This document shows, in pieces, positions 44,304 through 52,834 of a stretch of DNA of 64,000 nucleotides. The stretch spans positions 1 to 64,000 of the forward strand of contig JAFGFQ010000009.1 of assembly GCA_016930995.1 (NCBI GenBank). The letters run 5' to 3'. The notes below the pieces were generated by a model that searched no databases, was not told where the DNA came from, and worked only from the letters and a program-made list of their open reading frames with translations. The position numbers were made by a program, and so were the translations under genes. The stretch is from Thermoplasmatota archaeon (GTDB lineage: Archaea > Thermoplasmatota > E2 > DHVEG-1). Within the stretch, counting starts at the first letter, position 1. Each line of letters starts with the position of its first letter.

Positions 44304-47300
44304 ATGGCAGATAAAACAGATTTCACGAAATATCAAAAAAAAGATGATCAGATCGTTCCAGGTATCGCACCGAATGGTACAATGATTCATGAATTAAAAG
44401 AACGGGTAAAAGAGCTGAACTGTTTCTATCGCATCACTAAAATAATACGGAACAGTAAACTATCTATTGATGAAGCTTTACAAGAAATTGTAAAAGTCAT
44501 CCCTCCAGCATGGCAATTCCCCGAGAGCACCAGTGTTCGAATCTGCCTGGAAGGAAGGGAATTCACAACAGATAATTTTCAACACAGTGAGTGGAAATTA
44601 AGCAGTGATATGATCGTTGATGAGAAAATAATCGGTGTCTTAGAAATATTCTATTCGCAAGAATTCCCACAGGCTAACGAAGGACCGTTTCTTACAGAGG
44701 AACGCAAATTGATCGATGCGATTGCTGATTTGTTAAGTAAATTTATCGAAGAACGACGTATTAAAGAAGAACTTGAGCGCCAACGACAGAAACTTGATTA
44801 TGTAGAAAAAATGATGAAAGCTGAAGGGGAACCAACATATAAAACCAGATCAGAAGAGAAAAAGCAAGACTGGGAAGTTATCCTAGAGCTCCTTGCCAAA
44901 ACAGATCCTCGAACATTACTCAGATTAACCAGAAAGATGGCCTATCATCTGTATCGGATGGAAAATGAAAAAATAACGAACCTTTTAAATAAAAATTCAC
45001 CATTAGATAATGATTCCTCAGCCGTGAACTGGCGTGGCGTAAATATGCCAAATCCGCGGGAGGATCTCGACACATTTTTAACCATTCAAAAACAAGTCTT
45101 TGAAATCGCAAAAGAAAGCATTCCTGCTGATATCATATCCAACCTGTTCGCTAATTGGATGAAACAAGACAAAGCACGTCCTTTGTTGCTTATGTCACAA
45201 AAAACCGGGATACCTCTTGTGGAAATTGCTGCTGAGTTGAATCGATTTTTTGATCAAGAAGATATTGAGACATCGATATCACCAGAAGATAAGACGAGTA
45301 TAAAAACCGCGTTGATTCGACGATTCTTTACCGAACGTTTAGAATACGTAAATGTTGCAAAAACAGCTTTTGACCTGAAAGATTTTTTAGGCATCGTTGA
45401 TCATATCGTTGGCCCTGCACAAGGGGCAGGAAAACTCGGGGGAAAAGCATCAGGTGTTCTTCTCGCAGAAAAACTCATCAAAGAAGAAATGAAAAAAAAT
45501 CCTGTGCTAAAAAACATCAATTTTCCGATGAGTTGGTATATTACTTCAGATACAGTCCTTTCTTTTATTCATTATAACGATCTTGACGAAGTGTCCCATG
45601 TCAAATATCTTGACCCCCTGGAAATCCGACAAGAACAATCCTTTTTAGAACAGATATTCATTAATTCTACATTTCCCTTTGAAATCGTCGAAGGATTAAG
45701 AAAGATCATTCGTGATTTCAAAGGTAAACCTTTAATTGTGCGTTCATCGAGTCTTCTTGAGGACAATTTTGGGTACGCCTTCTCTGGAAAATATAAAAGT
45801 TTATTTGTTCCTAACACCGGAACTGAAGACGACCAATTACATGCGCTGATGAACGCGATTACTGAAGTATATGCATCAACATTCAGCCCCGATCCTATTG
45901 AATATCGCCGTGAACGAGGACTGCTGGATTTCAACGAGGAGATGGGCATTTTAATCCAGGAAGTCGTTGGAACGCAAGTCGGACCGTACTTCATGCCGAC
46001 CTTTGCAGGAGTTGCGTTTAGTAGAAATGAATTCCGATGGTCGCCACGTATCACACGAGAGGATGGTATGATTCGCATGGTACCTGGTCTTGGCACCCGA
46101 GCAGTCGACCGTGTCGGGAATGATTATCCTATTTTGATTTCCCCAAAACGACCCAACCTTTTAGTAAACACCTTAGTCGAAGAGCGTGTAAAATATTCAC
46201 CACGATTCATGGACGTAATCAACACCGAGACAGGAATGATTGAAACAGTCGATGCAGTTCAAATGTTCAAGAAATATTTTAATGAGATTCCAAAAATAAC
46301 AGATGTCGTCTCAGTCCATGATCAAGGGCGTTTAACGAACGCGTCAAATATTTTAATGAACCCGGAGGACGCTGATATTGTCATCACCTTCCAACATCTC
46401 TTTGAAAAAACTGATTTCCTTGAAAAAATAAAACATATTCTAAGCCTCCTTGAACACAAAATAGGTGTTCCTGTTGATGTTGAATTTGCATCAAGTGGAA
46501 ATCAACTCTATATTCTCCAATGTCGACCTCAAAGCCAGTCACGGGATATTGAACGCAAACCAGTCCCAAAAGACATCCCGGAGGACCGGAAGATATTCTT
46601 TACTAAAAAATATGTCACAACAGGCAGTATTGAGAATATCGAATACATTGTCTATGTGGTACCGGAGGAATATACCAATCTCTCTAAAAGGGAACAGATG
46701 CAAAAGGTAGCAAAAATAATCAGTGAATTAAACGTAAAACTCCCCAAAAGAAAATTTATCCTCGTTGGCCCTGGTCGATGGGGAAGTCGAGGGGATATCA
46801 AACTCGGTGTCCCTGTCCGATATGGAGACATCAACAACTGTTCACTGATAGTGGAAATTGCAAAAGAAAAAGGAGGATACACTCCTGATCTCTCCTTCGG
46901 AACCCATTTCTTCCAGGACCTTGTTGAATCAAATATTAGATACCTACCGCTGTATCCTGATGAGCAGGATAATCTCTTCAACGAGCAAACATTACTGAAT
47001 ATGGAGAACAGATTATCAAAGATTGTACAAGGATATAAGAATTTTGAACATGTCGTCAAGCTCATCGGTATCTCGGATATCCTCCCAGGTGGAACGCTCT
47101 CAGTGATTATGGATGGGGAAGCAAACGAAGCACTCGCTTATATTAAACCTGCGGATCATCTCACCTGGCGGACAATGAAAATTGAAGAAATCACCCAAGC
47201 ACTTGACCCTGATCTCTACGGAATCGAAGGAATGTATCTCATTGGCAGTACAAAGGATGGGAGTGCTGGTCCAACAAGTGATATTGACTTACTGGTCCAT

Positions 47301-47525
47301 TTCAAAGGAACAGAGGAACAAAAGGATAAACTTATGGCATGGTTTGACGAATGGGGCAAAAAACTTGCTCAAGAAAACAAAGAAAGAACTGGATTTGAGA
47401 CCGATGCGTTACTTGATGTCCATATTATCACCGATGAGGACATCAAAAGGAAAAGCTCTTGGGCTTCGCATATCACGTCCCCTTATCAAACTGTTCGAAA
47501 ATTAAACCTGAAAAAAGAACACTAG
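44304..47525 (+). CDS. GAF-PPDK_N-nucleotidyltransferase fusion, putative signalling protein
   Basis: 1073 residues from ATG 44304, chosen for GGAG with 6-nt spacing; GTG 44271 and ATG 44286 are alternatives. The N-terminus is a coiled-coil plus GAF sensor as found before histidine kinases (RVKELNCFYRITKII, VIPPAWQFPESTSVRI, FLTEERKLIDAIADLLSKFI). Then comes the ATP-grasp (IVRSSSLLEDNFGYAFSGKY near 479, VDVEFA, LYILQCRPQ). The same C-terminal module follows (PGRWGSRGDIKLGVPV near 823, GTHFFQDL near 866). Finally there is a MNT-type nucleotidyltransferase (LIGSTKDGSAGPTSDIDLLV near 979, third Asp in LLDVHII). There is no PEP-binding domain. It is 62 bp downstream of its REC paralogue. Confidence 0.8.
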   Translation: MADKTDFTKYQKKDDQIVPGIAPNGTMIHELKERVKELNCFYRITKIIRNSKLSIDEALQEIVKVIPPAWQFPESTSVRICLEGREFTTDNFQHSEWKLSSDMIVDEKIIGVLEIFYSQEFPQANEGPFLTEERKLIDAIADLLSKFIEERRIKEELERQRQKLDYVEKMMKAEGEPTYKTRSEEKKQDWEVILELLAKTDPRTLLRLTRKMAYHLYRMENEKITNLLNKNSPLDNDSSAVNWRGVNMPNPREDLDTFLTIQKQVFEIAKESIPADIISNLFANWMKQDKARPLLLMSQKTGIPLVEIAAELNRFFDQEDIETSISPEDKTSIKTALIRRFFTERLEYVNVAKTAFDLKDFLGIVDHIVGPAQGAGKLGGKASGVLLAEKLIKEEMKKNPVLKNINFPMSWYITSDTVLSFIHYNDLDEVSHVKYLDPLEIRQEQSFLEQIFINSTFPFEIVEGLRKIIRDFKGKPLIVRSSSLLEDNFGYAFSGKYKSLFVPNTGTEDDQLHALMNAITEVYASTFSPDPIEYRRERGLLDFNEEMGILIQEVVGTQVGPYFMPTFAGVAFSRNEFRWSPRITREDGMIRMVPGLGTRAVDRVGNDYPILISPKRPNLLVNTLVEERVKYSPRFMDVINTETGMIETVDAVQMFKKYFNEIPKITDVVSVHDQGRLTNASNILMNPEDADIVITFQHLFEKTDFLEKIKHILSLLEHKIGVPVDVEFASSGNQLYILQCRPQSQSRDIERKPVPKDIPEDRKIFFTKKYVTTGSIENIEYIVYVVPEEYTNLSKREQMQKVAKIISELNVKLPKRKFILVGPGRWGSRGDIKLGVPVRYGDINNCSLIVEIAKEKGGYTPDLSFGTHFFQDLVESNIRYLPLYPDEQDNLFNEQTLLNMENRLSKIVQGYKNFEHVVKLIGISDILPGGTLSVIMDGEANEALAYIKPADHLTWRTMKIEEITQALDPDLYGIEGMYLIGSTKDGSAGPTSDIDLLVHFKGTEEQKDKLMAWFDEWGKKLAQENKERTGFETDALLDVHIITDEDIKRKSSWASHITSPYQTVRKLNLKKEH

Positions 47526-48376
47526 GAAATATCCATAAGTTCTCGTGACGCATCTTTTAAATTTTTTGTATCAAATCGTATGACGGCTAGTTCCGATCCA
47601 TGATGAGCCGCGTTAAATGAATAGGTGTCATTTGTTTTTTGCCTCCATTGTCCAGTAATCTGTGTTGATTCGTGTACATGACCATGTAAAGTCAACAAGG
47701 GTTGATGCTCCAAAATGAATCGCTGGATAGCAATACTTCCAACATGCACATCAAGTGGAGCATGATCGACCTTTTTTCCATGGAGATCTGCTCTATCGAG
47801 ATTGGACTGATATGGTGGCGAATGAAACAAATATATAGTTTGTTTTGCCGGGCTCTGTTTTAAGAGCACTTCAAGATCCTCGGCTATTGTTGAATATCGT
47901 ATTTCATCAAGGGGAACGTCAACTGTTCGTTTTCCTTGTTCTGGTGGTACCGCTCCAACATCAACATACTGAGAAATGTCATATCGTTCCCAATCCTTGA
48001 GTTGGAATGGTGTTGGCGGGACATAGGAATATCCAGTGATATAGTGTTTTTTATAGTATTTGGTTTGTTGATGAACGTACTCTAAAAAACCTGCGGCATC
48101 TGCTTTTATAAAAAGAGCCTCGTAGATCCTTGGATCATCGTTGCCCATAATGACAAAAAATCGGATTTTTTTTCCGAAATCTCTGTGTATTTCTTTGATC
48201 TGAGAAAAGATGATTGTCTCAATAAACTCTTCCATGTTCATCTGTTTTTCAAGACGATGTGGGAGAAGGTCCCCTCCTAAAAAAACAGCATCTGGCGTTT
48301 CTATTCGGACAATCTGAAAAAGTTTTTCGAATCGCTGGATACTGCCATGAATATCTGAGACAAAGATGCCGTTCAC
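47522..48376 (-). CDS. Calcineurin-like metallophosphoesterase
   Basis: 284 residues with the full metallophosphoesterase set: FVSDIHGS at the N-terminus, FLGGDLLPHR, IMGNDDPRI, YLFHSPPYQS and LTLHGHVHES. It binds two metals and hydrolyses phosphomono- or diesters; the substrate is unknown. It overlaps the end of the convergent GAF-PPDK gene by 4 bp. Its stop is in sequence antisense to that gene's tail, with no spacer. Confidence 0.88.
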   Translation of the reverse strand: MNGIFVSDIHGSIQRFEKLFQIVRIETPDAVFLGGDLLPHRLEKQMNMEEFIETIIFSQIKEIHRDFGKKIRFFVIMGNDDPRIYEALFIKADAAGFLEYVHQQTKYYKKHYITGYSYVPPTPFQLKDWERYDISQYVDVGAVPPEQGKRTVDVPLDEIRYSTIAEDLEVLLKQSPAKQTIYLFHSPPYQSNLDRADLHGKKVDHAPLDVHVGSIAIQRFILEHQPLLTLHGHVHESTQITGQWRQKTNDTYSFNAAHHGSELAVIRFDTKNLKDASRELMDIS

Positions 48377-48520
48377 TTTTTCACCACCGACGGGGTTGTC
48401 ATGCGAGCCATCTGTTCATTCTTAATAAAATTTAGCTTTCTGGTAAAAGATATCATAAACTATTAAAATCATGCCTATTTACGGTTACAACAGAAGAATA
48501 AAATTTCAGAGGGGTCTATA

Positions 48521-49342
48521 ATGTATCCGATTGTTGAAAAAAAGGTGTTATCTGCAAATGTCAAGCTTTTAAAGATCAAAGCTCCATTAGTAGCAAAAAA
48601 GGCATTACCCGGTCAATTCATCATTTTACGAATTGACGAGAAAGGTGAACGTATTCCTTTGACTATTGCAGATTCAGATCCAAAAAAAGGAACAGTGACC
48701 ATTATTTTTCTTGAAGTTGGAAAAACAACAAAGGAACTTGGGACACTCGATGTCGATGATTCCTTAGAGAATTTTGCAGGACCTCTTGGTATGCCATCCG
48801 AAGTGAAAAACTATGGAACAGTTGTTTGTGTCGGTGGTGGTGTTGGTATTGCTCCTTTATATCCAATCGTGAAGGCTTTAAAGGATGCTGGGAATCAAGT
48901 GATATCAATTCTTGGAGCAAAATCAGCTGACCTTCTGTTGTTAGAACAGGAGATCCATGCATATAGCGACGAATTTTATATTGCAACTGATGACGGGTCA
49001 AAAGGTCATAAAGGTTTTGTCAGTGACGTGCTGCAGCAAGTTATCGAGAAACATAAAGTTAACATGGTCATGGCGATTGGTCCGATTATCATGATGAAGG
49101 TAGTGTCTAATCTGACCAAGAAGTATAACATTAAAACCCTGGTGAGTTTAAATCCTATCATGGTTGATGGTACCGGAATGTGCGGCGGATGCCGTGTTTC
49201 GATAGATGGAAAGACGAAGTTTGCCTGTGTCGACGGCCCTGAATTTGACGGGCATAAAGTGGATTATGATAATTTAATGCTTCGGAACAGACGATTTCTT
49301 CATGCCGAGGGGGAAGCATGTAAACTGGCAGGTGTTGCATGA
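48521..49342 (+). CDS. nfnA: NfnA/SudB: ferredoxin-NADP+ oxidoreductase subunit alpha
   Basis: 273 residues. The FAD-binding barrel (LPGQFIILRIDEKGERIPLT), NAD(P)-binding VCVGGGVGIAPLYPIVKAL and C-terminal [2Fe-2S] motif GTGMCGGCRVSIDGKTKFAC match the alpha subunit of NADH-dependent ferredoxin:NADP+ oxidoreductase (also called sulfide dehydrogenase beta). GAGGGG lies 7 nt before the ATG. Its stop overlaps the nfnB start by 4 bp (ATGA). The complex bifurcates electrons between NAD(H), NADP(H) and ferredoxin. Confidence 0.92.
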   Translation: MYPIVEKKVLSANVKLLKIKAPLVAKKALPGQFIILRIDEKGERIPLTIADSDPKKGTVTIIFLEVGKTTKELGTLDVDDSLENFAGPLGMPSEVKNYGTVVCVGGGVGIAPLYPIVKALKDAGNQVISILGAKSADLLLLEQEIHAYSDEFYIATDDGSKGHKGFVSDVLQQVIEKHKVNMVMAIGPIIMMKVVSNLTKKYNIKTLVSLNPIMVDGTGMCGGCRVSIDGKTKFACVDGPEFDGHKVDYDNLMLRNRRFLHAEGEACKLAGVA

Positions 49343-50724
49343 GCGTTCGAAAGACAAAACACGAAATGCCAGAACAACCCCCCCAGGAACGGATAAAAAA
49401 TTTTAAGGAAGTCCCTTATGGGTATCCAAAGGAAATCGCGATTGAAGAAGCGAAGCGTTGTCTCCAATGCAAAAACAAGCCATGTATGAAAGGTTGTCCC
49501 GTTGAAATCGACATTCCTGGTTTTATTGCGTGTATCGCCCAGGGTGATTTTGAGAAAGCATCTGAGGTTATCAAAGCGAAAAATAACCTTCCTGCGATTT
49601 CTGGGCGAGTCTGTCCTTATGAAAATCAGTGTGAAGGAGAATGTACTTTAAAGAAAGTTGGGGAACCAGTCGGAATTGGACGACTGGAGCGGTTTATCGC
49701 TGATTACGAACAGAAGAAAGGGAAAAAACCTCCGAAAAAACCAGAATCGACAGGGAAAAAGATTGCAGTGGTTGGTTCTGGTCCTGCGGGACTTACCTGC
49801 GCCGGGGATTTAGCGCGGATGGGGCATGCAGTCACCGTCTTTGAGGCGTTACATGACCCCGGGGGGGTTTTAATGTATGGGATCCCTGAGTTCCGTCTCC
49901 CAAAGGCTATAGTGAAATCAGAAGTGGAGTATGTGAAAAGTCTTGGTGTTGAAATTAATTATGATGTCGTAGTCGGAAAAACTCTTACAATCCAAGAATT
50001 ACAAAACGACTTTGATGCTATTTTTATTGGAACGGGAGCTGGTCTTCCCAACTGGCTGAACATCCCTGGTGAGAACCTTGATGGGGTGTATTCTGCAAAT
50101 GAGTTTCTTACTCGGGTGAATATGATGAAGGCCTATCGGTTCCCTGAGTATGATACACCAGTCAAGATGGGAAAGATTGTCGTCACGTTTGGTGCGGGTA
50201 ATGTCGCGATGGATTGTGCACGTACCGCGTTACGCCTGGGAGCTGAGAAATCGTATATCTTGTATCGGAGGACCGAAGCGGAGATGCCTGCACGTGCTGA
50301 GGAAATTGAACATGCAAAACAAGAAGGGGTGCTTTTCAAGTTATTGACTGCCCCGATTCGGTTCATCGGGGACGAACAGGGAATCTTACGGGAAGTCGAA
50401 TATCTGAAAATGAAGCTGGGCGAGCCCGATGATTCTGGGAGGAGACGGCCTGTGCCCATCCCTGGTTCTGAAGAGAAACTCGTAATCGATACTGCTCTGG
50501 TTGCTATCGGCCAGAGTCCGAACCCGCTCATTCCTCAGACGATGAAGGAACTGAAGATCGGAAAACATGGGAATATCATCACCGATGACGAGGGACGGAC
50601 TTCTATACCAGGGATATTTGCCGGGGGAGATATCGCGACCGGGGCTGCAACCGTTATTCTTGCGATGGGGGCTGGGAAACGTGCCGCGCGTGCCATTGAT
50701 GCATACCTAAAAAAGAAAGTCTGA
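49339..50724 (+). CDS. nfnB: NfnB/SudA: ferredoxin-NADP+ oxidoreductase subunit beta (GltD-like)
   Basis: 461 residues. An N-terminal ferredoxin-like part has two Cys clusters (CLQCKNKPCMKGCPVEIDIP and CPYENQCEGECTL), followed by FAD (VVGSGPAGLTCAGDLARMGH) and NADP (VTFGAGNVAMDCARTALRLG) Rossmann sites and the C-terminal FAGGDIATGAATVILAMGAG. As an operon with nfnA it is most likely NfnB rather than a glutamate synthase small subunit; no large gltB gene is nearby. It would balance reductant from GDH-driven amino-acid oxidation. Confidence 0.92.
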   Translation: MSVRKTKHEMPEQPPQERIKNFKEVPYGYPKEIAIEEAKRCLQCKNKPCMKGCPVEIDIPGFIACIAQGDFEKASEVIKAKNNLPAISGRVCPYENQCEGECTLKKVGEPVGIGRLERFIADYEQKKGKKPPKKPESTGKKIAVVGSGPAGLTCAGDLARMGHAVTVFEALHDPGGVLMYGIPEFRLPKAIVKSEVEYVKSLGVEINYDVVVGKTLTIQELQNDFDAIFIGTGAGLPNWLNIPGENLDGVYSANEFLTRVNMMKAYRFPEYDTPVKMGKIVVTFGAGNVAMDCARTALRLGAEKSYILYRRTEAEMPARAEEIEHAKQEGVLFKLLTAPIRFIGDEQGILREVEYLKMKLGEPDDSGRRRPVPIPGSEEKLVIDTALVAIGQSPNPLIPQTMKELKIGKHGNIITDDEGRTSIPGIFAGGDIATGAATVILAMGAGKRAARAIDAYLKKKV

Positions 50725-50732
50725 CACGGTTT

Positions 50733-51749
50733 TTATTTGAATGATGCAGAGAATCTTCTGAATTTAAACTCACAATTTGATTGAATCAGGGATCCTACCA
50801 AGTATCCTCCAATGAGGTAGATAATCAGCAGGACGATTGGGACAACACCGGTATACCCAAAGATGGTCGAGTACGCAAGAATCGCAGCAAACGTCACATC
50901 AAAAAGAATCGTTCTTCGGTGGTCCTGTGGTGTTTGCTTAACTAAGAATCGATACATGATGTAACATTGTGAGGGAATACCAAAGAAAACTAAGAAGAGG
51001 AGATAGTAGATGTTTTTGGTTACCCAGTACGCCAGGAAACAACAGAGCAGAAACCCTATCTTTAATACCCATCCATAAAGGTAGAATGGATGTGTTGCAG
51101 AGAGTCGTTTATTGTTCCGTACGCCGGTGACAACCGCGAAGCTTTTTACCCCGACGCTGCGGTCAGCATCGACGTCTTTCAGACCGTTTTCCCACTGGGC
51201 AAACGCGGTTGCAGCAAAGATAACAACACCAATGAAAATCCAGGTAAAGATTGTTGGGTAGCCACCGACAGCAAACACCCCGAAGAGGACAAAAAAACTA
51301 TAGGAAATTGAGAAGGCAAAGTCATACGAGACAAGGAATTTTTTCCCTTTCCATCCATACCAGACAAGGGATCCAAACGCGGGTATTGAACAGAAGAAAC
51401 ACAGGAGGACAAAGAAAGGATCGACCTTTACAAGAAGCAGAACAATCATCAGCAGACAAATGAGTGTTCCTGCATAGAAGAAGCGCATCGCTTCTTTCTT
51501 TGATAAAAGACCGCTGATGACAGGATTTCTTGAAGGAACATAGGTATGTGCGTCAAGTTCAACATCACCAAGCGCAATATAGGTATTCAGTACCATGTGA
51601 GCAAAAATTGTCAGGATGGTAAAATAAATGATATAATACCATTCGACAGGGACCGTGGAAGTCAAAGCACCGACAATGACGACTGAGGCGCTGGTGGTGA
51701 CTCCCTGTGTCCGACCGATGTCAGCAAAGGAACGAATTTTTTCTAGCAC
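50733..51749 (-). CDS. UbiA-family prenyltransferase (A)
   Basis: 338 residues with about eight or nine membrane helices. The first Asp-rich motif is atypical (ALGDVELDAHTYVPSRNPV); the second is clear (ENGLKDVDADRSVGVKSF). UbiA enzymes attach prenyl chains to quinone, heme or glycerol-phosphate acceptors. The acceptor is unknown; DGGGP synthase of lipid biosynthesis and menaquinone-type roles are both possible. Divergent from a second UbiA gene, 58 bp apart. Confidence 0.82.
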   Translation of the reverse strand: MLEKIRSFADIGRTQGVTTSASVVIVGALTSTVPVEWYYIIYFTILTIFAHMVLNTYIALGDVELDAHTYVPSRNPVISGLLSKKEAMRFFYAGTLICLLMIVLLLVKVDPFFVLLCFFCSIPAFGSLVWYGWKGKKFLVSYDFAFSISYSFFVLFGVFAVGGYPTIFTWIFIGVVIFAATAFAQWENGLKDVDADRSVGVKSFAVVTGVRNNKRLSATHPFYLYGWVLKIGFLLCCFLAYWVTKNIYYLLFLVFFGIPSQCYIMYRFLVKQTPQDHRRTILFDVTFAAILAYSTIFGYTGVVPIVLLIIYLIGGYLVGSLIQSNCEFKFRRFSASFK

Positions 51750-51807
51750 AGAGGAAAAAAATAGGTATCGGTATAAAAAGCTATAGGTTACAAACCGATG
51801 GTTTTTT

Positions 51808-52830
51808 ATGACCCTTTGGTTTACTTTTCCTCGAATGCTTCGTGATTACCTTGAAATTACCAGACTCTTCAATATGGGACTTACTGCTGTCGCTCCGGTG
51901 CTTGGTGCGTTATCGATGTGGGATATCGGATCATTATCTCTCCCAGAGTTGTGTATTTTATTTATCATCGGGAGTCTTGCTCATATCTACGGATTTGTTA
52001 TCAATGATGTCATCGATATCAAAGTGGATAAACTCTCCAAGGAACTTTCTGCTCGCCCATTGGTCAGAGGCAGTATCACACGGCGACGTGCTGCTTTTTT
52101 TGCGATATCCTGCATGGTTGGTTCGTTTCTTCTCTCGCTGATATTTTTTTCAGAGTTCTTTGATTACATTAGTTTGTTTTTTATCCTTCTCATCGCGTAT
52201 TTTTTTGCCACTATCTATGATGTCGCAAGTAAAAAATATCCTGGGATGGACTTGTTTGTCACAGGAGCTATTTTTTTCCTGATCCTGTTTGGAGCACGAA
52301 CGATTGGGACACCAACGATGTTAGCGTACATCGTAGCGCTCATTGGGAGCTTACAAGTCCTTTTTATGAATATGATTAACGGTGCGATAAAGGACATTGA
52401 CCATGATAAGCAGGGGAGTGCGGATACCATCGCGATTCGTCTCGGAGCAAACATTCATGCAGGTGTCATACGGTTACCAGTCTCGTTTAGGACAACAGGG
52501 TATCTGATTGAAATCATCCGCATCATTTTGATCTTTCTGCCGTTTGTCCTCCTCGATTTGGACCCGTACCTCTGGCAGATCGTCTTGCTTGTGCTTCTTG
52601 CGCTGCTCACCTTTTTTTCAATTTACAAATTGTATTGCATTAAAACCTTCAATCGGCCCCGCATCAGGAAGATGATTGGGATTATCGTCATCTTCATGTA
52701 TGCGACAACCCCGATCATGTTAAGTTCATTGAATATCTACATCATCCTTGTTGCACTCATCCCCCCACTGTGGTTTTTCGTAAGCAACTTAGTGCTTCAT
52801 AAAACGATTTTTGAGCCTAAAACAATGTAA
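51808..52830 (+). CDS. UbiA-family prenyltransferase (B)
   Basis: 340 residues. It has a canonical first motif (VINDVIDIKVDKLSKELSAR) and second motif (GAIKDIDHDKQGSADTIAIR), with about eight helices. A TATA-like GTATAAAAAG lies at about 51770-51779, which would give a nearly leaderless message from the ATG at 51808; ATG 51835 (MLRDYLEITRLFN) is the alternative family-like start. Paralogous to the divergent neighbour but with intact Asp motifs. Function is prenyl transfer in the membrane; substrate unknown. Confidence 0.82.
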   Translation: MTLWFTFPRMLRDYLEITRLFNMGLTAVAPVLGALSMWDIGSLSLPELCILFIIGSLAHIYGFVINDVIDIKVDKLSKELSARPLVRGSITRRRAAFFAISCMVGSFLLSLIFFSEFFDYISLFFILLIAYFFATIYDVASKKYPGMDLFVTGAIFFLILFGARTIGTPTMLAYIVALIGSLQVLFMNMINGAIKDIDHDKQGSADTIAIRLGANIHAGVIRLPVSFRTTGYLIEIIRIILIFLPFVLLDLDPYLWQIVLLVLLALLTFFSIYKLYCIKTFNRPRIRKMIGIIVIFMYATTPIMLSSLNIYIILVALIPPLWFFVSNLVLHKTIFEPKTM

Positions 52831-52834
52831 CAGG

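Noticed and set aside
41233..47525. Ordinary PEP synthase genes
   Set aside because: Only the ATP-grasp part is shared; the swivel His domain and PEP/pyruvate barrel are missing and sensor domains are added.
49339..50724. Glutamate synthase small subunit
   Set aside because: No large subunit nearby and the gene overlaps nfnA; Nfn is the better fit.
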